From the NCBI GenBank assembly GCA_028565635.1, contig JAOXYB010025303.1, positions 1 to 16,007 of the forward strand: a stretch of DNA of 16,007 nt, given 5' to 3'. Shown here one piece after another: positions 1-8,159 of this stretch (within the stretch, counting starts at the first letter, position 1; the number at the start of each line of letters is the position of its first letter). The notes below the pieces were generated by a model, which searched no databases, was not told the origin of the DNA, and saw only the letters and a list, made by a program, of their open reading frames with translations. Source of the stretch: Phoronis ovalis. Lineage: Eukaryota > Phoronida > Phoronidae. The position numbers were made by a program, and so were the translations under genes.

Positions 1-600
1 GTATGCTTGAATTAGACCCTCGAACACTTATGTAATAGAATTATCAAGTAAAGAGTTTTAAATCAATAAATTTTAAACAATTATTTTTTATTTTGAACTG
101 CATTAATTATTTTGTTGATAAAATTGGTCTAACTAGATCCAAAAAAAATATGTTTATGCCTGATTAAAGCTGTGAGATTTAATTTATCATGGTGGATGCC
201 GGTCCAGAGCCGTCGCCAAAAAAAAAACAGTACAACACGTAGGTCAGCTGGGAAGAATTTTCCATCACGATTGAATGTTTATAGTGTGAACGGTCATAAT
301 CGCGATCAAAATTTTGTTAGTTTTATTATCTAGCTAATATTTTAATTGCTGGTGCGAACAGGGCTTAAGATTAAAAACAGTAAAAAGATGGACATAAGGC
401 GTGACTTGTTATACACGGTCCCGTCCTAGATTAATGATTCACTCAGTCTGGATTTCCTTGCAAATAATATAGTTTACATTAATTTTTAATGCACTGAAAT
501 TGTGATATCACATTATGTTTATGAGCGATTACTTTATCCAAACAGGCAGATAGAACATTACGCGAAAATGCCGATATTTCGTTAATACTTGACCGCGATT
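1..600. other. AT-rich non-coding stretch, nothing recognised
   Basis: No reading frame of useful length, splice-bounded exon, RNA gene or transposon end was recognised on either strand. There is a short A-run near 219-228 and GC-richer islets near 196-215 and 285-305, without a motif I can name. Confidence 0.5.
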
Positions 601-780
601 CCGGTTGACAAAGTCATGCTTCTCAGCCATGATTGGCTGTTTTTTTTATGAATTTGAGGCACTAGTTAGCGCCAACCTGAAAAGAAGTCATCGTATTTTG
701 GACACGCTTCCGAGAATGCATAGATTTAAATTCCGTATCATAGTTCATAAAATACAAAATATCGATGGAAATTTAACTTT

Positions 781-935
781 GTACGAATTTGAGAAACCCC
801 CAAAAATCCAAGAAAAACTAGGTGTACGAATCTACAGAAACACCAAATTCTCAATTAATAGGAGTGTACGAATTTCAGAAATTATAAAATCTGAAAATGG
901 GGGTGTGTACGAATAATGGAGGTGTACGAATTGAG
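781..935. repeat. degenerate tandem repeat, about 42-bp period
   Basis: The heptamer gtacgaa recurs at 781, 824, 866, 907 and 924, giving spacings of 43, 42, 41 and 17 bases, usually as gtgtacgaattt followed by an A-rich purine tract. The units are diverged between anchors. The period is close to 14 codons, so one plus-strand frame stays open through it (about 605-916). That frame has no ATG at its start, only TTG, and its peptide is low-complexity, so I read it as a by-product of the repeat and not as a gene. Confidence 0.6.
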
Positions 936-1826
936 AAGAATTACAGTACTAATAAAAAATGTAAATAAAAATAAAGTGCCCCAACATCATCTATCAGCTA
1001 TGACCAAACCCTTTGTTGAAAAGTACAATTTGAAACTATGATTGATTGTGGTGTCAATTATGTCAAATGTTTAAAACTTGATGAAAAGTTCAAAAATTAC
1101 TTTGAAAAGTCATTTGGAGTCATAAAATAGCTGCAAAATACTCCCTGTGCTATTTTTTCTTTCAGGTCACTAATTGATACAAGTTATAATTAATGTTATC
1201 TGACTAGTACATGTTATTTTTGATTTTATAACAATTCAGTAAAAGTGCAAATGACTAAATTATTATTTTATAGTTATATTACTCTTATTTTAAGCAAAAA
1301 CATTTTGTAATAACATGATAAGGAGTTAAATGATTGCATATCACTGCAAGACAGCTAGCGTGGCTAATTCTTTTACAAAATCATTTGTTTCAGCTTGGAC
1401 TAATAAAAACTTATAGTTTTATTCCCTGAGGTTTCAGATAAACTTCTCATATAAGGTATGATATCATATTTTCAGTGTGCATATAATATTTAAACCAAAA
1501 TTCTTATGTTTGAATTGCCTAATAGGGCAAGGCTGATTTATCGGCAATTTTAGTAGCAGATTAAATTGATACTGATCAAAATTTAAAGTTTTTATACATT
1601 GTCAGAATTAAAAGAAATATTAGCAAAACATCTTTTTGGTTTGTCACACAAGTCTGATGGTAAAACAGTAATTTGTAAAACATCTCTGCATGAAGGCATA
1701 TGTAGAAATGTGATGAGCATTTATTTTATTTTGAGTAAAATACATCCTGTACATAGTATGAAACTGTAAATAGCTAATCATCTGCAGTGTTCAAATAAAT
1801 AAAGTTAATTAGTAATTTGTTAAGCT
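936..1826. other. AT-rich non-coding stretch
   Basis: All frames are broken by frequent stops. I found no recognisable domain, RNA gene or transposon end. It could be intergenic or intronic DNA. Confidence 0.45.
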
Positions 1827-1838
1827 GGGGGGGGGGGG
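1827..1838 (+). repeat. homopolymer run of 12 G
   Basis: An uninterrupted run of twelve G stands out in an AT-rich setting. The exact length may vary or be mis-assembled, and the tract could form quadruplex-like structures. No function is implied. Confidence 0.9.
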
Positions 1839-1903
1839 TGTTCTGCTATTCACATTCACTGTTTACATGTGCCGCCACATAGGCCCCTTTTTCTAGCTTC
1901 TAC

Positions 1904-2157
1904 TTTTACTATGGGGTATCTTTTTCATGTTTATTTTTAAAAGTTCATTTTTTACCATGGGGTGTGCTTTTTCAATAACCTTTTACCATGGGGTATATAT
2001 TTCAATAAATGATTATTTAATGCAAGGGTTGCATTTTTTGATAAATTTCCAGGATTTAAAAAAACTTTATTTACTGTTTTTGTATAGGACGTACTTTTGG
2101 GTGTATGTTTACCATTGGGTATGTTTTTTGCAAGTAAAATTTTATTATGGTTATATT
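1904..2157 (+). repeat. degenerate 'ttaccatggggta' interspersed/tandem repeat
   Basis: The motif ttttac(c/t)atggggt(a/g)t, usually followed by a T-rich tract and often caataa, occurs at about 1904-1920, 1950-1967, 1981-1998 and 2106-2123, with weaker forms near 2094 and 2141. Spacing is irregular (about 30-45 bp for the closest pairs, then a gap). It looks like a decayed minisatellite or the internal repeat of an unidentified transposon. An 81-codon open frame across it is a by-product of the repeat: the product is aromatic-rich low-complexity sequence with no domain. Confidence 0.5.
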
Positions 2158-2393
2158 TTCTGGATGCAGTAAGAGTTTCCTGCCCCGGGGCTCACACTCT
2201 CATCAAGTTTTTGATAAGTACCCCTGGCCTATGATTTACTTGCACCATTCTGACTATTGTCTGTACATTTTTAAACCAAGATTTTTAACTAGTATAAGCA
2301 CATCATGTTGCTTTAAAATTTGAATAACAGCTGAAGTGATCCTGGGTTGGTACTAAAAATGTGGAACGGTGAGTAATATCATACAAATTAGGG

Positions 2394-2397
2394 TTAA
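2394..2397. repeat. target-site duplication TTAA (left)
   Basis: TTAA directly abuts the left terminal inverted repeat and is repeated next to the right one at 6833-6836. TTAA duplication is the known signature of Kolobok and piggyBac elements. Confidence 0.85.
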
Positions 2398-2436
2398 AGT
2401 AGGGGGAAAGTCAGTTTTAACAAATATTTCTGTTGA
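2398..2436 (+). repeat. left terminal inverted repeat (39 bp)
   Basis: It begins agtagggggaaagtcag and matches the reverse complement of 6794-6832 at 38 of 39 positions (A here, C in the other end, at position 26). The match stops abruptly after tgttga. The outermost position touches TTAA, which fixes the transposon boundary. Confidence 0.92.
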
Positions 2437-2622
2437 CAATTTTTGTCGAAATTAGTATAATAAAATCAAATATAAAAGAAAGTACATATTATCATTTCAT
2501 AAACACCTTTAAAAAATGCAATACAGTCACCAAAAAATTTGACTGCCGATCATCCTTCGGGAGACATACCGACAACACCCGAAATAAAACGATCGACAAC
2601 CAAAATACCGTGGTCACATGAC

Positions 2623-2630
2623 TGACGTCA
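2623..2630. promoter_or_regulatory. CRE palindrome TGACGTCA upstream of P2X7-tail gene
   Basis: A perfect 8-bp cyclic-AMP response element lies 23 bp before the presumed ATG at 2654, with an E-box-like tcacatga a few bases upstream (about 2614-2621). CREB/ATF factors are known to bind such sites. The position suits a promoter or 5' UTR element for the plus-strand transposon gene. Function is inferred from position and sequence only. Confidence 0.45.
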
Positions 2631-2653
2631 TCAAAGGTGGATGCTTACAAAAT

Positions 2654-3963
2654 ATGGCGACCTATGGTGGATTGAATAGCAGTTCCTTGGACATTTCGGA
2701 CTACAGTGACGATATATCTGGGAATTCAGACTTTGAAATCTGTGAAAGGAATAGTGAAGCCTCTATAGAAAGCGTTGATGAAATTCAGCCATAGCCATTT
2801 GAACCAATATTAGACGACAAAAAGGAGCTGCAAATTAGTCACCAAGAAGGCCAAGGTATTACGGGACGTAGATCAGTCGGATCATCTAGAAAATACAAAC
2901 TGGTAGGTTTTCTAACATAATAAAACACATAGATATATACCACACCAAGAAACACCATATTTCCTCGTATTCTGCCGTGGAGTTCTGTGCATGACCGGTG
3001 TCACGGGTGTTGAAATCCGATGTTTTTTGTTGTCCCGGCGTAAACTAACTTACAGTACTCGAAGTTGATCATGCTTTTTAGATCTGTTGGTGTGGGGTAT
3101 TCATACAATATTATCTGAAAATACTTCTAGTACTGGTAATCTGTAACTTAAAAGAGCATATAATTATGCTCATTGGTACATGAAGACATTTTGACGACAA
3201 ATGCAGGGTAATTTCGATCGTATTTCTATATGGCTATTTGACTGTATAAATAACTATAATTATACACTTGTTTAGGTGCTCTTGTGGTTAATGTATTGTT
3301 AGGGAGAAGGGCGATGAATGCAATTGCTGCAAGGAATGTCCAAGAATGACTGAAAAAATGTATGATCAAGATGTCAATTGTTTATCCGAACATCCAGGAT
3401 TTCGCAGCGTATGCCTAGATGTCTTTGTGCTAGAAACAGCTTATAATTACTATCAGTATAAACAACAATATGGAGATAGGGACACACCTTCAAGCATTGA
3501 AGAGTAAGCCTAGTGTATACATTTGTCATTTGCAGGTTTCAGATTTATATGTAAGCCATTTACATAAGCTATGAAAATACTTTCGAATGTTGCTGCACAT
3601 TTGTATTTTGCAAAACATTTTATTGATTAATTTTTTGGTCATTTAATGCTGTGCAATGGATTTTAGTGGTACTTTAGGTACATTTAATAACGAAAAGGCA
3701 AGTTTCATGCAATTTTTCATATATCCTGTTCTGTATATCTTTGCCTCAGTTAGGAATATATATTTTCTCATTTGTTGCATCTAACAATGTACTATTACTT
3801 TTGCAGGAAATACCGCTACACTTCCTATTGACAGCTGGTGAGATGGTCATTTGGATATCTTGGAAAGAAAAACAGAGTTCCACTACCCACTTGCTGTGTT
3901 AAGAAAATAAGAGAATCGTTTCAGAGTGCTCAGTATGTTGGATTCAAGTATCCTCAAATTTAG
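2654..3963 (+). pseudogene. decayed P2X7 C-terminal (zinc ballast) domain gene in transposon
   Basis: Three exons are visible. Exon 1 (2654-2902) encodes an acidic, serine-rich leader starting MATYGGLN and ends at donor gtaggt. Exon 2 (3276-3503) follows acceptor tttag and encodes the cysteine-rich core: WCSCG-stop-C, CNCCKEC, SEHPGF and CLD. Exon 3 (3807-3963) follows ttttgcag and encodes RVPLPTCCVKKIRESF and a GFKYP-like end. This order and spacing match the intracellular C-terminal domain of vertebrate P2X7 receptors, which also occurs in invertebrate proteins without a channel part; no P2X channel segment is seen here. Damage: TAG at 2798-2800 after EIQP, TAA within the CSCG-x-C motif near 3289, TGA near 3834 where family members usually have arginine. 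Exon 1 also seems to need a one-base frameshift shortly before its end to read into WCSCG. Splice sites are intact. The role in the transposon is unknown; in P2X7 the domain binds zinc and guanine nucleotide. Confidence 0.82.
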
Positions 3964-4796
3964 TGACATAACATTATGTTTAAAGAACTCTGCAAAATTC
4001 AGATTTCTTATTAACTTTAAGCTTCACGAAATGATCAGAATGCATATAATCTACACTGTTGTGTTGTTACAGTTTATCTGTTGGTGAATGTGGAGGCTGT
4101 GGATGTAAATAATTTTTTTTACCGAATATAAAGTGTTTTTATAAACGTTTTCATCTAGCACACAACTGATATAAAAGTTACAGTATATGGAGGTGATTAT
4201 TTACAGATTTGCAACAACAAAATACACGTGTAATGAGATGTTCTCAATTAGCATTCATTATGTCTAGAATACATGCATGCCAAAGTGTTAAGCGGCGTGT
4301 CAGATACAAGGAGCATATTTATGCAAGCTTCCTTTTCAATAGTGCTTTTTAAAATGTACTTTAGTGAATAAAGTTATGGCTTGCAATACTAATTTACTCC
4401 AGTTCCAAACACATATATTTACAAAATTAATGTTGGCTGCATGTATGTCTTAATTGATACATTTTAAGTGCCATCAAATTATAAAACAGTTTGAAACAAA
4501 AGGGGAAATTCTGAAAATAAATTGGTATACTGCATGACTGGTTACAATAAATTGGTGTACTGTATGACTGGTTACATTACTGATGTTATTAACATTCCTA
4601 ATATACATTCCTCATCACATACAAATACTGAAATAATTGTGCTCTAGTTGGTGTAAATTTCAACTATACCGATTATAAAGACACTAGGGACAACAGTTTG
4701 AACTCGTATGAAATGATGATATCCCACAAATATTACTGTGACAAACTGCACAATTTTAGGCATGACAAATAAACATGTCTATTAACTTGCAAACAT
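3964..4796. other. non-coding zone between the convergent transposon genes
   Basis: This stretch separates the stop codons of the two transposon genes and presumably held their 3' untranslated regions. No domain-bearing frame was seen. It contains the 30-bp tandem duplication at 4516-4575. Confidence 0.55.
4516..4575. repeat. two tandem copies of a 30-bp unit
   Basis: 4516-4545 and 4546-4575 are direct repeats (aataaattggt.tactg.atgactggttac) that differ at two positions. It is a simple local duplication inside the transposon. Confidence 0.85.
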
Positions 4797-5280
4797 CTAG
4801 CGAGCAAACCTAGGCACAAATTTTCTTATTGCTTCTTCTTTTTCTGGACGCTCATATTCTGTACACAGTGGTTTTGATTCGTTAATATATGGAACTCCCA
4901 GATCGGCTACCGCGACAGTACCTTGGCAAACCTCCACAACAAGTTGCATTATGTCAGAAACATAGCCTAAAAATATTAGTAAAGTATTTATCAGATGTTA
5001 AATAGAATTGAAGTTAAGATATAGCATTCCTGAAACCAATTTAATAGATGTAATTTATATCTTAGATATATACCACTTTACTGAACTACATACTATATAT
5101 GTACAAACGACCACTATTCTGGGTGTATACATACCATATGTAGCACTTGTCATATTCTTCTGAATGGAATAACCCCATTTCTTGAACTTTGGATAGATCA
5201 CAGTATAACTAAGCTTCCCAGTTGAATCAGCAGCTTGTCTGTTTCAATTTTCGTTATAATGCATTGCAGCTGCCAATGTT
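4797..5280 (-). pseudogene. C-terminal part of Kolobok-type transposase (two exons)
   Basis: On the minus strand, an exon at 5280-5135 follows acceptor ccttccag and ends at donor gtatgt; the next, 4966-4797, follows acceptor tttttag and ends with TAG. They join in phase (a glycine codon is split). The first part reads AAAMHYNEN-stop-NRQAA, then YPKFKKWGYSIQK and TYGYV; the last reads LVVEVCQG, then a proline-containing acidic/basic tail ending KFVPRFAR. The 'HFNEN.NR..A' and 'FPKFK..GY' pattern followed by a short lysine-rich tail is what I recognise from the end of THAP-containing Kolobok transposases. One in-frame TGA interrupts it, at a position where such proteins usually have serine. It is on the same strand as the THAP fragment at 6196-6540 and is its expected continuation. 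Confidence 0.75.
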
Positions 5281-6195
5281 CTGGAAGGAATAAAGCACAA
5301 TTAGAATTCAAATTTTAGGATTTATTTATTAATTCTAATTATTCATAGTAATCAAGAAATGGAAAGCTGGTACAAAAATTTGTCAAAAAAATAAGTAACT
5401 ATTATGCAAGTCGATCAACAAGTTTCCTAACTAAAGTTCTCTAGTATATTTGATATTTGTACTCCCAGTGATTTACTTCACTCTGGTATTGAAATACTAT
5501 TTGAAATAAACTCGATTTTTATTTAGTAAAAAAAGAAGGATGTATCACTGCACAAACAGTTTCTGTTACAAGCTAAACATGACTAGTCTACAGAATACTG
5601 GAATGTCACATTGTGCACAATTATTTTGTAGGGAGAGCATTACACGAATTTGAATGAATAATCATACATCTCTGGGGCCACAGAACAGTTTGGTACACAT
5701 GTGCATTACTAGTCCTGGCTACTTGATGATATACCGTAAACTATTTCCAACCAAAAAAAAATTGACGTGGTGATCTTAAAAAATAGTTGAAATTTAGCAC
5801 TGACTGGGTCATTGTAATGGTCACGTAGGCAGGACACGTGCAAGGGTATAATTTCAGTAGTTGACGAGGCACATGGAAATGGTATAAAATTGTATAAAAA
5901 CCTATTAAACCAAAAATCTGATAAAAATGTTCCACAAAGCGCATGTATTCTGAACTCAAAATTTTGAAAAAGGGTAAGCATTTTACGTTCATAGCCATAG
6001 GTCCCAAAAAAGGAGGCTATTTTTACCCTTCATAACGCACGTGGATACCCCTGGCCTTACCACTTACTGATATTTCAAAAACAAAACGAACTAAATGCTA
6101 AGAAAACGGGAAGCTGTAACCGTAGTAAGATAATAAAAACAGTTTAAGATTGAAAGTCAGCCTCTCAACAATTCGTTGTGTAGAAATCGTCTTAC
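5281..6195. other. transposon interior lacking a recognisable transposase core
   Basis: This region lies between the THAP exon and the C-terminal exons, where a complete Kolobok transposase would have several hundred residues of DDE catalytic core. I see no such sequence. Two overlapping minus-strand frames (about 5709-6007) are open for 88-90 codons but give phenylalanine-rich peptides without family features. The most likely reading is an internal deletion plus remaining intron sequence. Confidence 0.5.
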
Positions 6196-6540
6196 CAGTT
6201 TATGTTCCCTTTTTGCAATGGCTGATCGCTGTCAGGCTTTCCTGACTTTACAGATGGTACCGCTCCCTTAAGTCTTTTCCGTCCACTAAATGTCTCCACA
6301 CTAAATCCCTCCATATTTACTGGGAACAGCGTCTCAATATCTTTAGCTTTGAAATGACCGGAGCAAAGAACATTGTGCTCAGTAGCTTGACTGAACACAC
6401 CGCGTTGTTTGAATCCATTGTATTCATAATCCTGCTATTTCCTTGTTATTCGGTTCTTAAATAGGCTAACGCCCTAGCTCCTTATACATATTGCTACAGC
6501 CCCCAACAACACAGTTTCCCGCAAACTCTCTTTTTTTCAA
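6196..6540 (-). pseudogene. THAP zinc-finger domain, N-terminal part of Kolobok transposase
   Basis: The better-preserved exon runs from 6431 to 6196 on the minus strand, after acceptor atagcag and before donor gtaaga. It reads DYEYNGFKQRGVFSQ, LCSGHF and RKRLKGAVPSV. LCSGHF supplies the last Cys and His of the C2CH zinc site, and the AVPS motif is diagnostic of THAP domains. Upstream, at about 6540-6478, the same strand reads NCVVGGCSN, the first Cys pair, followed by stops (TAG, TAA) and without an ATG in frame, so the start is decayed. THAP domains bind DNA, and in transposases they recognise the element's ends. The C-terminal part lies at 4797-5280. Confidence 0.8.
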
Positions 6541-6603
6541 TTACAAATGTCATATAATCTGCATGCTTTGAAGCATAAATGGCTTTCTCTCATCCACCTC
6601 GGT

Positions 6604-6610
6604 ATACGTC
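6604..6610. promoter_or_regulatory. CRE-like tacgtca near the transposase start
   Basis: The half-palindrome tacgtca lies about 65 bp upstream of the THAP start as read on the minus strand, mirroring the full CRE before the other gene at 2623-2630. It may belong to the transposase promoter. Weak evidence, based on position and a short motif. Confidence 0.25.
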
Positions 6611-6793
6611 ATATCCGTTATATACACAAATTGTTCCGAGTCGAAACGAACTTGACAGGAAGTAAATAAAAGGTCAACAAAATAGCATCGGTGTCGAATT
6701 GTGTTAAATAAAATGTCAACAAAAGTTAGATCTGATGCATCTTTATTTTTTTGGACTGAAAGTTATTTTATTTAATATAAGGTATCATAATAT

Positions 6794-6832
6794 TCAACAG
6801 AAATATGTGTTAAAACTGACTTTCCCCCTACT
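6794..6832 (-). repeat. right terminal inverted repeat (39 bp)
   Basis: Read on the minus strand it begins agtagggggaaagtcag and pairs with 2398-2436 with a single mismatch. It abuts TTAA at 6833-6836. Confidence 0.92.
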
Positions 6833-6836
6833 TTAA
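6833..6836. repeat. target-site duplication TTAA (right)
   Basis: This is the right-hand copy of the TTAA found at 2394-2397, directly next to the terminal repeat. Confidence 0.85.
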
Positions 6837-7143
6837 GAAAAGCTCATAAACATGTTATATAGCTCGGGATCTAGCTTGCCTAAAAGGGCACTCCTTTGAT
6901 GGACCTGCAGGTTTAAAAAGTGACCCACCTTTGCCAAAACCTCACTGAATAAAATTGCCATCTGAAGTGAATTGTAGGAAAGCATAATACAACATATTAA
7001 CTATTATTATTTGATAAGTACAAATTAGTTAATGAAATAATTATGTAGCATGCAAACAGCCTTGGTGTAAATACAAGTTAAGAATGTGTTTTTAACAATT
7101 GTATTATAGGGGGTTAGTACTATACCGGTACTATAGTGTTATG
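6837..7143. other. non-coding spacer between transposon and inverted-repeat region
   Basis: No gene is seen. The octamer gtactata occurs twice (7117-7124 and 7128-7135) around an 8-bp palindrome, taccggta, just before the left repeat arm. I cannot assign it a role. Confidence 0.5.
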
Positions 7144-7934
7144 TTCATTAAGTTGCACAGCAAGTGAACCTATTGAGATTGCATCTTTTTTCTTTTTCTT
7201 TTTTCCAATTTTCAAATGTCTATAACTTGGAGACGCTTTGAGCTATGGGTGTCAAACTTAAGGTGCGGACTTAGTATGGAGGGAGACATACAAAAATTAG
7301 GTCAGGGGTCAATTCGAGGTCAGTAGGTCAAATTTCAATAATATCTTAAAATGTTCAAAAATGAAGTTATCTGGTGACCTTGATGATTTTTGAGGTCTCT
7401 TATGTGTCAAAAGGTCAGATTTTTATTTTTTAGCATGGTTTTGGCTAATTTTAATAAGCAAGAGTGTATAAATCAAGACAGAGTGGTGCTACAGTCATGT
7501 AATTTGACGTATGTCATCCCTATGTCATCATAGCTGACCTTATAGGTCAAAAGGTTATTCAGGGTTCAAAAGGTCAAACTCTTATAATTGCATTTAACTT
7601 CCGAAAATGATGATTTTATGTCATTTAAAGGTACTCTAGGGGTCGTATGGTAATTTTGAGGTCAAAAGGTCAAAAAAAATTAATTTCCGAAAATTTGACA
7701 AAAGTTCAAAAATGAAGTTAACAGGTCATTTAGAGATTATCTTAGCTGACTTTGAGGTCCAAAAGGTCATTCAGAGATCAAACAGTCAAAATATCAAAAT
7801 TTCATGAAACTTTCGACAAGCGGTAAAGGTCATCCAGAGGTATTTGAACATCCATGGGTTCCAGGATAATCCTAATAGGTCTGGATATCCAACTATTTCT
7901 CTGTGCAACCTGTTGCTAAAAGGCGATTCTAGTT
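7144..7934 (+). repeat. left arm of long inverted repeat (AGGTCA-rich family)
   Basis: The arm starts ttcattaagttgcacagcaag and ends aaaaggcgattctagtt. Its reverse complement is found at 10024-10784 with very high similarity by eye (long runs of identity, few indels). Each arm carries a 9-bp subterminal inverted pair: gttgcacag at 7152-7160 and ctgtgcaac at 7901-7909, which may mark the ends of the founding repeat element. Inside are many aggtca or tgacct hexamers, often as aggtcaaaaggtca. No open frame or tRNA-type promoter was seen. It is probably one copy of a non-autonomous transposon family, unnamed here. Confidence 0.85.
7659..7672 (+). promoter_or_regulatory. direct repeat of AGGTCA spaced by 2 (DR2-like)
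   Basis: aggtca-aa-aggtca is a direct repeat with two spacer bases, the arrangement known to bind some nuclear-receptor dimers. It lies inside the repeat arm, where aggtca is a recurring component, so it may be structural sequence with no regulatory role. Confidence 0.25.
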
Positions 7935-8159
7935 AGTAATTGAATCATGACCTTTCATGCCTTGCTCAGGAAGTCTGCAGCTATACAGTCTTTTGCAAAG
8001 ATGGTAGTAGGAACGAACAAATTGAGTAAGTGATGGATGCACATATCATACTCATATGTAATTTAGCTAAATATTGTGCAGAGAATCTACTCAAATGATG
8101 CACTTGATAAAATTCTTTTTACAGTCAGTTACCTACTTAGTTTTTGAAGCTCGTTATGT

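Larger units (their letters stand above)
2398..6832. mobile_element. Kolobok-type DNA transposon, 4435 bp, decayed
   Basis: The ends are 39-bp terminal inverted repeats (2398-2436 and 6794-6832, one mismatch) flanked by TTAA on both sides. Inside are a plus-strand gene with the P2X7 C-terminal domain and a minus-strand gene whose start is a THAP zinc-finger domain and whose end resembles the C-terminus of Kolobok-type transposases. TTAA duplication together with THAP is the established hallmark of Kolobok; piggyBac shares TTAA but has no THAP domain. Both genes carry stop codons, and the catalytic middle of the transposase is not visible in the roughly 900 bp between its two recognisable parts. 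This copy therefore cannot make its own transposase and is probably an internally deleted, inactive copy. The intact ends could in principle still be recognised by a transposase made elsewhere. Confidence 0.88.

Noticed and set aside
605-916. 103-codon plus-strand open frame
   Set aside because: It starts with TTG, not ATG, runs through the 42-bp repeat, and shows no domain or splice context.
1927-2172. 81-codon plus-strand open frame
   Set aside because: It lies on the ttaccatggggta repeat and encodes low-complexity aromatic sequence.
2433-2621. 62-codon plus-strand open frame beside the left transposon end
   Set aside because: It begins inside the terminal repeat, has no recognisable motif, and the P2X7-tail gene starts separately at 2654.
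5709-6007. Two overlapping minus-strand frames of 88-90 codons inside the transposon
   Set aside because: Their peptides show no THAP, DDE or other transposase motif, and the two frames overlap each other, as expected for chance openings or intron.
2398-6832. piggyBac as the transposon type
   Set aside because: The TTAA duplication fits, but the THAP domain and the transposase C-terminus fit Kolobok, and no piggyBac transposase sequence was seen.
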